Shown here: positions 18,186 through 27,824 of the stretch, piece by piece | Layout: each line of letters opens with the position of its first letter | Numbering within the stretch: position 1 is the first letter of the stretch | NCBI RefSeq assembly: GCF_009797935.1 | Contig: NZ_VOLC01000003.1 | Span: 62,001-126,000 of the forward strand | Origin: Lunatibacter salilacus | GTDB lineage: Bacteria; Bacteroidota; Bacteroidia; Cytophagales; Cyclobacteriaceae | Reading direction: 5' to 3' | DNA length: 64,000 bases | Program-made: the position numbers and the translations under genes | Notes under the pieces: generated by a model | The model's database searches: none | What the model was told of the DNA's origin: nothing | What the model saw: the letters and a program-made list of their open reading frames with translations, nothing else

Positions 18186-19175
18186 ATGAAGAGTAGAAGA
18201 AAATTTTTACAAAAATCGCTAGTTTCCTCAAGTCTTCTTATTCCTATGTCATGGCAGGCTGAGTCCTTTGGGGTCGGGAGAAATCGGGAAAAACATAAGC
18301 CACTGATTCTGTCGACTTGGAATCATGGCATGCCCGCAAATGATAAGGCTTGGGAGGTTTTGGGGAATTCCGGATCCATTTTGGATGCGGTGGAGGAAGG
18401 TGTAAAGGTCACGGAACTAGATTTGACGAATCTTTCCGTTGGTTTACAGGGACTGCCGGATAGAGAAGGTATTGCTACCCTGGACGCATCCATCATGAAA
18501 GGGGACGGATCCTGCGGTTCTGTGGCTTTTGTAAGGCAGATAAAGCATCCTATTTCTTTGGCTAGAAAGGTGATGGAAAACACACCCCATGTAATGCTTG
18601 CCGGTGAAGGAGCGCGGCAGTACGCCATATCAGAAGGGTTCCCGGTAGAAAAGGAAGAATTAAGTCCGGGTGCCGAAAAAGCTTATTTGGAATGGAAAAA
18701 AACATCTGAATACAAACCGATAATTAATATCGAAAATCACGACACCATCGGCATGATAGGTTTGGATGCCAACGGTAAAATGGCAGGATCTTGCACTACC
18801 TCGGGGCTGGCCTACAAAATGCACGGAAGGGTGGGGGATAGTCCTATTATAGGTGCGGGATTGTATGTGGATGATGAGGTTGGAGCAGCTACTGCTACCG
18901 GATTGGGGGAGTCCATTATCCGGATATGTGGGAGTTTTCTGATCGTGGAGCTGATGAGGCAGGGTAGAACACCACAGGAGGCTTGTGAAGAAGCGGTGAA
19001 AAGACTGATTGCAAAAAACAAAAATATTGAAAATATCCAGGCGGGATTTCTGGCATTGAATAAAGATGGAGAATACGGTGCATATGCAGTACAGCCGGGA
19101 TTTAATTTCGCCAGGCATCACCGTGGAGGCAAATCCCTCGTGGATGCAGGAAGTAAATTTAAAGGAAATGGGTAA
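18186..19175 (+). CDS. N4-(beta-N-acetylglucosaminyl)-L-asparaginase (glycosylasparaginase), exported
   Basis: A 329-residue N-terminal nucleophile hydrolase that cleaves the GlcNAc-Asn bond of N-glycans. It begins with a twin-arginine-like signal (KSRRKFLQKSLVSSSLLIP), so it acts in the periplasm. Thr187 in ENHDTIGMI would be the autocatalytic nucleophile; SCTTSGLAYKMHGRVGDSPIIGAGLYVDD, following it, is the classic substrate-binding region, and GAATATGLGE lies downstream. Its position divergent from the NagC-like regulator and nagB fits release of GlcNAc from glycoproteins. The stop overlaps the cutC start by eight bases. Confidence 0.92.
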   Translation: MKSRRKFLQKSLVSSSLLIPMSWQAESFGVGRNREKHKPLILSTWNHGMPANDKAWEVLGNSGSILDAVEEGVKVTELDLTNLSVGLQGLPDREGIATLDASIMKGDGSCGSVAFVRQIKHPISLARKVMENTPHVMLAGEGARQYAISEGFPVEKEELSPGAEKAYLEWKKTSEYKPIINIENHDTIGMIGLDANGKMAGSCTTSGLAYKMHGRVGDSPIIGAGLYVDDEVGAATATGLGESIIRICGSFLIVELMRQGRTPQEACEEAVKRLIAKNKNIENIQAGFLALNKDGEYGAYAVQPGFNFARHHRGGKSLVDAGSKFKGNG

Positions 19176-19923
19176 AAAAATCCTTCTTGAGTGTCCGGTA
19201 TATACCGTGGAGGCGGCACTATTGGCAGAAAAATCCGGTGTGGACCGCATTGAATTGTGTGCGGATATAGGCGAAGGGGGCACGACGCCCAGTATTGGAT
19301 TGTTTACTTTTTTGAGGCAAAGGCTTTCCATTCCCATCATGGTAATGATTAGACCTAGGGGAGGTGATTTTGTCTACACGGAAGAAGAATTGGAAGTAAT
19401 GGCTACAGATGTACGGCAATTCAAGTATGCAGGGGCAAGCGGTTTTGTTTTTGGTATATTAACTCCTCAAGGCAAGGTTGATGAAGTTGCATGTAAGCAA
19501 CTTATAAGTCAGGCGGGGGAACTTCCCTGCACCTTTCACCGGGCAATCGACATTTCCATCTCATTGTTGGATGCCCTAGAGTCTGTTATCGCTTGTGGTT
19601 TTGCTAGAGTGCTTACTTCCGGTGGGAGAAATACAGTAGAGGAAGGATTGTCTGCGATCCAAGCCATGCTGATGCAGGCGGGGAGTCGCATTATCGTAAT
19701 GCCTGGAGGAGGAACCCGGGTGGAACTTTTAGATTCATTGTACGAAACGGGCCATCTTTCAGAGGTTCACAGTAGCTGTAAGCAGTTCAGAGCAACACAT
19801 AGCCTTTACCGCCACCCGGTCGTTAATTTATCTGCTGATCCTGAGAGCATGGAGCGGGTGTTAACGATAGACCCACTTGTTGTTGTAGCATATCGGGAAA
19901 AAATAGCTCTTTTGACTAAATAG
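19168..19923 (+). CDS. cutC: CutC family protein (TIM barrel)
   Basis: About 251 residues. The LLECPVYTVEAALLAEKSGVDRIELCAD start, TPSIG, MIRPRGGDFVYTEEEL and FHRAID segments are the CutC signature. The family was named for copper homeostasis in E. coli, though that role is disputed; a structural TIM barrel with a putative active site suggests an enzyme. In Bacteroidota it often follows glycosylasparaginase, as here, with an 8-base overlap (ATGGGTAA), so both are translated from one message. That linkage suggests a step in glycan breakdown. An in-frame upstream ATG at 19066 lies inside the preceding gene and is rejected. Confidence 0.88.
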   Translation: MGKKILLECPVYTVEAALLAEKSGVDRIELCADIGEGGTTPSIGLFTFLRQRLSIPIMVMIRPRGGDFVYTEEELEVMATDVRQFKYAGASGFVFGILTPQGKVDEVACKQLISQAGELPCTFHRAIDISISLLDALESVIACGFARVLTSGGRNTVEEGLSAIQAMLMQAGSRIIVMPGGGTRVELLDSLYETGHLSEVHSSCKQFRATHSLYRHPVVNLSADPESMERVLTIDPLVVVAYREKIALLTK

Positions 19924-20101
19924 AATTGTGGGTCCGATTTAAGGGTGATTTAAGCAAAAAGGTTCTAGAAACATAATTAAAATGATTTGTGTTTTGGAGC
20001 TAATGACCAATAAAAGAAGTGATATGAAGAATTAAGTTAAACTTTAATTGGTCTCGTCATTTTTTATTGCTAAATTAAACTTTCAACAAACCCAACATGC
20101 C

Positions 20102-20566
20102 ATGGTTAAGAGCTTTCAGGGGGTAAGAGAAGTCCCGTCAAAAAATGCCGAAAAACAAAATTTCCTTGTCAAAGATTTCATGATTGTCAATTTGATCACT
20201 TTTCACCCAGACGATACCATTGACCATGTGATTGACGTGCTGACAAAGAAAAAAATTTCAGGGGGTCCGGTAGTAGACAGTCACGGCAAATTGGTAGGAA
20301 TGATTTCCGAAGGGGATTGCCTCAAAGAAATAATTAAGGGTCAATATACCAACACACCGAAATTTCCTGCTCCGGTGTTTGAATTAATGACCGCTGATGT
20401 GATTACCATGGACCCGGATTTGACTATCTTTGATGCCGCCCAAAAGTTTTTGTCCCTTCGGATCAGAAGATTTCCAGTGGTAAAGGATGGGAAACTAATG
20501 GGCCAAATCAGTGTCAGCGACGTCGTTCGGGCAATTCCAAAACTTAAAGCTTCTACTTGGAGGTAA
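20102..20566 (+). CDS. Tandem CBS-domain protein
   Basis: About 154 residues, made almost entirely of two CBS motifs. The first is around VKDFMIVNLITFHPDDTIDHVIDVL to ISEGDCLKEI, the second around VFELMTADVITMDPDLTIFDAAQKF to ISVSDVVRAI. Such stand-alone CBS pairs bind adenine nucleotides and sense energy state; the partner protein is unknown. The start at ATG 20102 is chosen over the TTG at 20048, which adds a non-conserved leader. It is convergent with the ElyC-like gene, with one base between the stops. Confidence 0.85.
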   Translation: MVKSFQGVREVPSKNAEKQNFLVKDFMIVNLITFHPDDTIDHVIDVLTKKKISGGPVVDSHGKLVGMISEGDCLKEIIKGQYTNTPKFPAPVFELMTADVITMDPDLTIFDAAQKFLSLRIRRFPVVKDGKLMGQISVSDVVRAIPKLKASTWR

Positions 20567-20567
20567 A

Positions 20568-21338
20568 TCAAATATACCCCGCAATTCTGTAGGCAAGAAG
20601 CCCGATCCACTCTTTTGATAACTTATTCCATAGCACCAAGGCGTTGGGAGAAGGTTGGATCAGGCTTCGAATGTTTATCGGGTTGTCGTTGCCATAGTAA
20701 TCTACTGGAAAGGTATCTACCTGTAAACCGATCTTTCTAAAGCATCCCTCAGCTCGTTTCATGTGAAAAGCAGAAGTAATAAGCAAAAACCGCTGATCCA
20801 GGCTCTGTCCGCGCTCCTCCAAGGTGCGTTTTGTGAACAAAGCGTTTTCCCTGGTGTTTTTCGCTTTATCCTCTATGATAAGATCACTTTCAAGAACCCC
20901 TGCCGTTATCATAAAATTCGCCAGTAAAATGGCTTCCTTTTGGTCGTTCCTAGGTTGAAATCCTTGGCCCCCCGTGATTAAAATTCGTTTAAGTTTTCCT
21001 TCTTTATACAACTGTACGGCATGGGTCGCCCGGTCTGCACCCCTGTCAAAGAATGTTCTGTCATCAGCCGTCTTGTTGATGTTTGTTACTCCGGTCAAAA
21101 CAATTCCGATTTCATATTCAGGAAGCGTTTTGATAACTTTAAAAGTCGGTTCCCAGTTGTTAATGACAATTGTACTAAGTGCATTATTAGTAAAAAGCAA
21201 CAGCATCAATATCCCAATTCCGGATAATCTTTTTTTCCATTTAATGCCCCGAGCCAAAAATCCCGAAATCAAAAGTATAAGAATCAGGGTCAACGGCGTT
21301 GCCAAAAAACTGAATAATTGAGATACGTAGAAAAACAT
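20568..21338 (-). CDS. ElyC/SanA/YdcF family (DUF218) membrane protein
   Basis: A 256-residue protein with two N-terminal membrane segments (FSFLATPLTLILILLISGFLA and ILMLLLFTNNALSTIVI), then a DUF218 domain: GIVLTGVTN, DRGADRATHAVQLYKEGKLKRILITGGQG, KAKNTRENA and LLITSAFHMKRA. Relatives such as ElyC affect peptidoglycan or lipid-carrier metabolism in the envelope. The biochemical reaction is unsettled. It reads toward the CBS gene. Confidence 0.83.
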   Translation of the reverse strand: MFFYVSQLFSFLATPLTLILILLISGFLARGIKWKKRLSGIGILMLLLFTNNALSTIVINNWEPTFKVIKTLPEYEIGIVLTGVTNINKTADDRTFFDRGADRATHAVQLYKEGKLKRILITGGQGFQPRNDQKEAILLANFMITAGVLESDLIIEDKAKNTRENALFTKRTLEERGQSLDQRFLLITSAFHMKRAEGCFRKIGLQVDTFPVDYYGNDNPINIRSLIQPSPNALVLWNKLSKEWIGLLAYRIAGYI

Positions 21339-21459
21339 GAATATGATTTAGTTTAAATTGGATCTAAAACTATTCAAAATTCACGTGATTTCTGAAATTA
21401 AGATTTTATTTCTTACTTTCAATTAATTTTAGAAAGGCATACAAATTTGCCCCATCCAA

Positions 21460-24400
21460 ATGAACAGCAACAATCCATTTATTATTTATAAATCTTCAGC
21501 GGGATCCGGGAAAACTTATACCCTTACCATGGAATACCTGAAGCTCGCTTTGGAATTTCCTACGGCCTTTCGTCACATCTTGGCAGTAACATTTACCAAC
21601 AAGGCCACACAAGAAATGAAGGAACGGATACTCAGGGAACTGGGACGGCTCAAAGTAGGGGTGAATCCGGAGGAAAAAATGGACAGCGTTCTCCTGAAAC
21701 ATTTAAATGTTACTCCAGATGAGTTAAGAAGTAGGGCAAAGACAACTTTATCTGCGATTTTACATGACTACAGTGCATTCTCGGTAAGTACCATTGACAG
21801 TTTTTTTCAGCGTATTATTCGAGCATTTGCCAGGGAAATTGATCTCCAGGCCAAGTTTGATGTCGAACTTGATCAAGAGGGAGTCCTTGACCGCTTGGTG
21901 GACAGGCTGATCGTTCAGGTCGCCTCCGATGAATTTTTGCATAGGTGGCTGGTGGCCTATGCGGTGGAACAGATCCAGCAGGGAAACTCGTGGGACATCC
22001 GCAAAAATATCAAAAATTTGGGTAAGCAGCTTTTTCAGGAAGCGTTCAAAAGGTATAGCCCGGAAATTAAGACTTTTCTAAAAAACAAGGATAATGTTCA
22101 CAACCTGCAAACCTATTTAATTCGGCAGCGGAAAATGATCATTGCACAAGCTCTGGAAATGAAAATCGTGGCCAATGAAATCAGGGAGCGCCATGGTCTT
22201 GCATGGGAAGATTTTAAGGGAGGTAGCGTCTCCTTTGCCAGAAAGTTTGATCAACTGGGTGAACCTTTTACCCCAGTACCGGATCTATCGCCAACGCAAA
22301 GGAACCTATCCGATGATCCGGAAGCTTGGTATACCAAAACAAGTAGGTTGAAAGTCCCAATTGAGATGGCTGTTCGGGAAGGGCTGGCTGAAATATGGGG
22401 GCAGTTTTTACCTCTTAAGAATCAATGGAACACGATGGAGGCTATCCGTAAAAATTTTTATGTTTTTGGGGTATTTAGGAACCTCCTGGAAGAACTCGAC
22501 AATCTGAAGGAAGAAGAAAATATTTTATTAATTTCCGACTCCAATGATTTTTTGAAGGAAATTACTGCCGACACCGATGCCCCGTTTATCTATGAAAAAG
22601 TGGGGAATAAATTTCAGAATTACCTGATCGATGAATTTCAGGATACTTCCGGCTTTCAATGGGCAAGCTTCCGGCCTCTTCTGGTCAATACATTATCGCA
22701 AGGGCATACCAATTTATTAGTCGGCGACGTAAAGCAATCTATTTATCGCTGGCGTGGAGGGGAAATGCGGCTACTGTTGGATCAGGTAGAATCCGAGTTG
22801 GGCCATTATGGACTGGATATTCAAAATTTGGACACCAATTACCGTAGTCTGCCTGCAATTGTTGATTTCAACAACGTTTTATTTCAGACCTTACCCGATC
22901 AGTTGGCAGGTGTTTTGGAAAATTCACACGGCATAGTGGATGGGGGATTGCTCCATAAGGCTTATGCAGATGTTACCCAACATGTAGCTCCAGCTAAACA
23001 AACCGCTGCATTTAGAGGGAAAGTAAGGATGGAATTTTTAGCCGTGGATACCGAAGAGGATGATGACTTGACCACGCAGGAGATGCAGGTGGCTCGGATA
23101 CCGGAAATGGTTATGGAGTTACAGGAAAAGGGATTTCGCCCAAAAGATATCGCTTTTTTGGTACGGACAAAAAAGGAGGGGTTGCTGGTTGCTGATGCAT
23201 TGGTAGGGTATGGGCTGGAACATCCAAGCAGTACTTATTCCTTTGAGGTCCTTTCGGATGAGGCTTTATTAGTAAGTAAATCCACCTCCGTCAAGTGTCT
23301 TGTTGCTGGTTTTCGGTTTTTATCTGATACTTCTGATGAGGTCAATTTATGGACCATGTGGTACCACTGGTCCGTTTTGTTTGGTTTTCCCATAGATCAT
23401 GAGTTGTTTCATCATTCTACCATACCTGATTTTTTGAAAGACAAATTCAATAAATTTAAAGCACATGAAGCAAAACTCCTCCAACTGCCTCTCCTGGAAT
23501 TGGTCGATGTGATGACCGAATTTTTGGGATTCACTGAATTGGGAATCGAACGAGCCTACGTATCCGCTTTCAAAGAAGGTATTTATGACTTTGTAGCTAA
23601 AAACCGGGCGGATTTGGTGGGGTTTTTGGACTGGTGGGAAAACCATCAGGATAAACTGACCGTCAAAATTCCCGAAGGCCATGATGCCATGCGTATCCTT
23701 ACAATTCACAAATCAAAAGGACTTCAATTTAAAGTTGTATTGATGCCTTTTCTCAATTGGAAAATTGTGGACAATGCCAAGGGAAACATCGTCTGGACCC
23801 CTTTCGAACTTCAAAATGAATCCTTAAACGCTGTTATTCCTCTGACCATTACCAAGGCGCTGGAAGACTCTTTTTTCCGGTCCACCTATCAGGAGGAGGT
23901 TTTGATGAACTTTTTGGACACGCTTAACATGGTATATGTAGCAGCCACCAGGGCTGAAGAGGTTTTTTGGAGCATTTCTCCCTACCAAAAGCCTACTCCA
24001 AGAGCTACTTTTTCAACCCTTGCTGCTAACCTCCAACAAGTGGTGAGATCATCTTCCACAATGTTGGATGGAATTCCGCTGAGCAGTTATTTTGACGAAG
24101 ATCTGCTTGTTTTTGATTTTGGAGCTTGGCCTTCCGATAAGGTGGCTCTTACCTCCATCCCATCACCCTTTCCCCTTAGGTGGGAGTACAGGTCTTGGTC
24201 GGATTTGTTGCAAGTAAAAACTTATCCCGGGGATATGAATGATGTGGGAATATATCAGCGGAGCCAAGGTGATTTTGGCACCATGATCCATCACCTGTTA
24301 GAAAAAGCCAAGACGGAGGGGGAGATGCTTTTGGGATTGGACGAATTATTCTTTGCGGGGGTTCTTGACAGGACCGAAAAAGTCCATATCCAATCTAGAA

Positions 24401-24690
24401 TTAAAGAGCTCTTTTCTATAGCAAAATTTAAAAGCTGGTTTGAGGGGGAGGGTGATATTCTTACAGAACAGGGTATTTTATTGCCTGGAGGCAATCACAA
24501 ACGGCCGGACAGAATCATCATTTACCCCAACGAAGTAGAGGTGGTTGATTTCAAAACGGGTTTGCCCAGAGAGGGCTACCTAGTTCAAATTAGAGAATAT
24601 ATGTTTTTAGTGAAAAAACTGACAAACTTACCCGTAAAGGGCTATCTGTGTTATTTAGATAGTGTTCGCATTGAGGAGATCGACCCCTGA
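21460..24690 (+). CDS. AddA-like UvrD/RecB-family helicase-nuclease
   Basis: A 1076-residue superfamily 1A helicase with a C-terminal nuclease. Walker A is SSAGSGKTYT (12-21); then VTFTNKATQEMKERI (motif Ia), LIDEFQDTSGFQW (Walker B/motif II), LVGDVKQSIYRWRGGE (motif III), LTIHKSKGLQFKVV (motif V) and MVYVAATRAEE (motif VI). The C-terminal end has RPDRIIIYPNEVEVVDFKTG, the RecB-type nuclease catalytic core. With the AddB-like protein 48 bases downstream it would form a double-strand-break resection complex that feeds RecA recombination. Normal length for the Bacteroidota AddA form. Confidence 0.9.
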   Translation: MNSNNPFIIYKSSAGSGKTYTLTMEYLKLALEFPTAFRHILAVTFTNKATQEMKERILRELGRLKVGVNPEEKMDSVLLKHLNVTPDELRSRAKTTLSAILHDYSAFSVSTIDSFFQRIIRAFAREIDLQAKFDVELDQEGVLDRLVDRLIVQVASDEFLHRWLVAYAVEQIQQGNSWDIRKNIKNLGKQLFQEAFKRYSPEIKTFLKNKDNVHNLQTYLIRQRKMIIAQALEMKIVANEIRERHGLAWEDFKGGSVSFARKFDQLGEPFTPVPDLSPTQRNLSDDPEAWYTKTSRLKVPIEMAVREGLAEIWGQFLPLKNQWNTMEAIRKNFYVFGVFRNLLEELDNLKEEENILLISDSNDFLKEITADTDAPFIYEKVGNKFQNYLIDEFQDTSGFQWASFRPLLVNTLSQGHTNLLVGDVKQSIYRWRGGEMRLLLDQVESELGHYGLDIQNLDTNYRSLPAIVDFNNVLFQTLPDQLAGVLENSHGIVDGGLLHKAYADVTQHVAPAKQTAAFRGKVRMEFLAVDTEEDDDLTTQEMQVARIPEMVMELQEKGFRPKDIAFLVRTKKEGLLVADALVGYGLEHPSSTYSFEVLSDEALLVSKSTSVKCLVAGFRFLSDTSDEVNLWTMWYHWSVLFGFPIDHELFHHSTIPDFLKDKFNKFKAHEAKLLQLPLLELVDVMTEFLGFTELGIERAYVSAFKEGIYDFVAKNRADLVGFLDWWENHQDKLTVKIPEGHDAMRILTIHKSKGLQFKVVLMPFLNWKIVDNAKGNIVWTPFELQNESLNAVIPLTITKALEDSFFRSTYQEEVLMNFLDTLNMVYVAATRAEEVFWSISPYQKPTPRATFSTLAANLQQVVRSSSTMLDGIPLSSYFDEDLLVFDFGAWPSDKVALTSIPSPFPLRWEYRSWSDLLQVKTYPGDMNDVGIYQRSQGDFGTMIHHLLEKAKTEGEMLLGLDELFFAGVLDRTEKVHIQSRIKELFSIAKFKSWFEGEGDILTEQGILLPGGNHKRPDRIIIYPNEVEVVDFKTGLPREGYLVQIREYMFLVKKLTNLPVKGYLCYLDSVRIEEIDP

Positions 24691-24738
24691 AAAGTGAGAA
24701 ACGCCTTCCTAATCCGTTAACCCTGAAGGAATGAGCAT

Positions 24739-27654
24739 GTGAATTTCAGATTTGAAGCAATACCAAACACAATTAGAGCGCAAATGGATAGTTTTTTGAG
24801 AGAAACAGCCCAAGATTTACTTGACAAAAGGGGCCAATTACGGGACATGACTATAATCCTTCCCAATAGAAGAGCCGGATTATTTTTCACCCGGCATTTG
24901 GGTCAGCTGATTCAGGAACCAGCGTGGATGCCAGCCATTAAGACGATTGAGGATCTTTTTAATGAAATCGCCCAGCTACGGCCTGCGGATTCGCTTACCC
25001 TCATATTTGAACTTTATCAAGTATATATCAAACTGCACCCATCGCCTGAGCCATTTGACCGATTTTATTTTTGGGGAGAATTAATTCTTAAGGATTTCAA
25101 TGATTTAGACCAATTCATGGTGGATGCCAGCAAATTGTATCATCAATTGTCAGAAATCAAAGAAATTGAAACAGACTGGTCCTTTCTGACAGAACACCAG
25201 ATTGCCCTCATACAGGCATTTTGGAGAACTTTTGAGGGAAAGGAAAGCCAGCACAAAGACAAATTTCTCAAGTTTTGGGAATTATTGGCACCCCTTTATG
25301 AGGCTTTTCAAAGTAGTTTGAAAGTAGCTGGATTAGCCTATTCGGGAATGATCTATCGGCAGGTGGCCGAATCCCTGTCGGAAATGCAACCTCCGGAAGC
25401 TAAACATATCTTTGTGGGATTTAATGCTTTTACCCTTACCGAAAAAAAGCTGATAAAGCACTTTATTGCTTCGTATAACGCAGAAATCTATTGGGACCTA
25501 GATGCATATTATGTAGCGGACCCCCAACAGGAATCAGGATTGTTTTTTAGAGAATACCTGAAAGATCCCGTATTGGGGCCTACTTTTCCGGAGGAGCTGC
25601 CACAGCGGATTAGTGCGGAAAAAATAAAAATAAAGACCTACGCTACCCCACTTAAAGTCACCCAAGCTAACCTGACCGGGTCAATTCTTTCCCAAGTTGG
25701 GAATTTTGAAAATTTGGAAGAGACCGTGGTCATTCTGCCTGACGAGCAACTGCTCTTTCCACTTCTAAACATACTCCCAGAAGGCATTAAGAAAGTTAAT
25801 GTAACCATGGGGTATCCTATAAAAAATACGCCAATTTACACCTTTTTGGAGTCAGTATTGGAGTTGCAGCGCTATATCAAAATTGAAGAAGGCGTGGTGT
25901 TGTTTTACCACAAGCCAGTGGTAGATTTATTGTCCTCGGTTTATTTGCGAAGAGAAAATCCAGCGTTGTCACTGGAAATTAGCGGTAAGATACAGGCTAC
26001 AAATCAGGTTTATGTTACGAAGGAAACCTTTCAGGGTGGAGGGAAACTCTTTTCCTTGGTTTTCAACAACTATTTCTCCGGCAGTTTGCTTCCCGGGTTG
26101 ATGGAGTTGATTCAAGATCTTGCGGAGCATTCTGACATGGATGGATTGGACCGCAGTTATTTGTTTCAGTGCTATAAGCAGTTGAATCGACTTAATGATT
26201 TACTATTAAACCGGTCGGAAATCACTATAAGTCTTGAATTTGTAATTCGGATTTTCCGCCAAATCTTTCGAGAGGTTAAATTGCCTTTCGAAGGTGAGCC
26301 TTTGGAAGGGCTTCAAATTATGGGGGTTTTGGAGTCCAGAAATCTGGATTTTAGGAGAGTTATCATCTGTCACATGAATGAAGGCAGTTTTCCACCAAGT
26401 GCTTCTCTGAATTCCATGGTTCCCTTTAATTTGAGAAGAGCCTTTGGACTTCCTGTACAGGAGCAAAATGACGCGATATATGGGTACACTTTCTATAGGT
26501 TGCTTCATAGGGCGGAGGAGGTACACCTTATTTATACCACAGCTGCAGATCAGGGTCGAGCTGGTGAAAGGAGCAGGTACTTGTATCAGCTTTTAGAAGA
26601 ACTGGGACTGCAAAGGGAGGTAATGAAGGATGAAGTGGTGTTTGTTCCGGTAGACATTAAGTCAGGAGAAATGATTACCATCCAAAAAAATCCGGCAATT
26701 TTGGAACTGATGAAACGCTACTTGGTGAATGAGACAGGCTCAGGTACTGTGGCTATATCACCATCGGCTCTTTCAATTTGGTTGGATTGCCGTCTCAAAT
26801 TTTATTTTAAATACATCGCAGAATTGGCTGAGGAGGAGGCCGTCAGCGAGGAAGTGGACCCAGCCGTTTTTGGAAACCTTGTTCACGGCGCATTGGAGAA
26901 TTTATATCTGGGATTTATAGCCAGAAAAAAAAGGATAGAGTTAATACCTGGCGATTTCCCTTCTCTGAAGGATTTTATATTCCCGGCAATTGAAAAAGCC
27001 ATCCGAAAACAATATTTCCTGAGCGAAGATGATCAATTAAAGCTTACAGGGCATTTAACTATCGCTAGGGATGTGTTGCAAAAATACCTGCTCCAGATTT
27101 TAGAGGTAGATGAGATGAGTGCTCCTTTTGAGATTATTTCTCTAGAAGCTGAGAAGAAATATAAAGCCCAATTCCCTATTCAAACCCCGTTTGGATCACA
27201 GATTGTTTTATTGGGTGGGATTATAGACCGAGTAGACAAACGGGAGGGAGTCATAAGGTTGATGGATTACAAATCAGGCAAGGACAGTAAACAGTTCCCT
27301 AGTATTGCAAGTTTATTTGACCGGGAAAATAAGAACCGAAATAAAGCGGCAATGCAAACACTCTTTTATGGGTTGTTGTATCACTACAATTTTCCTGAGA
27401 ATAAACTCCCACTTAAGCCAGCTCTCCTGAATTTGAGGGATATATTTGCATCCGATTTCTCACCTTACCTTGAAATTAAAGAGCCCAGGGGAAAACCAAT
27501 CGTTGTGGAGAACTACTTGGACTACAAAGAAGCATTTGAAACTCATCTGCGGGAGCTTTTGGGAGAATTGTTTGGACAGGATATTCCGTTTGATCAAACA
27601 GAGGACCTAACAAAATGCGCATATTGCCCCTATTCGGAGATTTGCGGCAGATAA
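24739..27654 (+). CDS. AddB-like PD-(D/E)XK nuclease, Fe-S type
   Basis: About 971 residues. The N-terminal half is an inactivated helicase-like fold (TIILPNRRAGLFFTRHLG is the family start, without a Walker A lysine loop). The C-terminal nuclease has VIRLMDYKSGKDSKQF as catalytic core and an iron-sulfur staple made from LDCRLKFYFKY and the terminal CAYCPYSEICGR cysteines. It is the partner of the AddA-like gene 48 bases upstream. The GTG start at 24739 has a weak AAGGA upstream; ATG 24784 (MDSFLRETAQDLL) is an alternative that begins closer to the conserved region. Confidence 0.86.
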   Translation: MNFRFEAIPNTIRAQMDSFLRETAQDLLDKRGQLRDMTIILPNRRAGLFFTRHLGQLIQEPAWMPAIKTIEDLFNEIAQLRPADSLTLIFELYQVYIKLHPSPEPFDRFYFWGELILKDFNDLDQFMVDASKLYHQLSEIKEIETDWSFLTEHQIALIQAFWRTFEGKESQHKDKFLKFWELLAPLYEAFQSSLKVAGLAYSGMIYRQVAESLSEMQPPEAKHIFVGFNAFTLTEKKLIKHFIASYNAEIYWDLDAYYVADPQQESGLFFREYLKDPVLGPTFPEELPQRISAEKIKIKTYATPLKVTQANLTGSILSQVGNFENLEETVVILPDEQLLFPLLNILPEGIKKVNVTMGYPIKNTPIYTFLESVLELQRYIKIEEGVVLFYHKPVVDLLSSVYLRRENPALSLEISGKIQATNQVYVTKETFQGGGKLFSLVFNNYFSGSLLPGLMELIQDLAEHSDMDGLDRSYLFQCYKQLNRLNDLLLNRSEITISLEFVIRIFRQIFREVKLPFEGEPLEGLQIMGVLESRNLDFRRVIICHMNEGSFPPSASLNSMVPFNLRRAFGLPVQEQNDAIYGYTFYRLLHRAEEVHLIYTTAADQGRAGERSRYLYQLLEELGLQREVMKDEVVFVPVDIKSGEMITIQKNPAILELMKRYLVNETGSGTVAISPSALSIWLDCRLKFYFKYIAELAEEEAVSEEVDPAVFGNLVHGALENLYLGFIARKKRIELIPGDFPSLKDFIFPAIEKAIRKQYFLSEDDQLKLTGHLTIARDVLQKYLLQILEVDEMSAPFEIISLEAEKKYKAQFPIQTPFGSQIVLLGGIIDRVDKREGVIRLMDYKSGKDSKQFPSIASLFDRENKNRNKAAMQTLFYGLLYHYNFPENKLPLKPALLNLRDIFASDFSPYLEIKEPRGKPIVVENYLDYKEAFETHLRELLGELFGQDIPFDQTEDLTKCAYCPYSEICGR

Positions 27655-27824
27655 GAGTATTGAAAGTGTCAAAATTTGAGGTAGTTGCTATTGGGTTTAA
27701 ATGTTATCAGGTTTCAGGAATTAGTATTTTTTTTCCGCAGCCGGAGAAGTGTTTTTGGTTAAAAAGAGATTTTAGAATCAAAAACTGAATATTATGTTTA
27801 ATTTTATTTCTTGATGTGATAAAT

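Noticed and set aside
18660-19340. 226-aa minus-strand ORF opposite glycosylasparaginase and cutC
   Set aside because: Antisense shadow of two well-supported genes.
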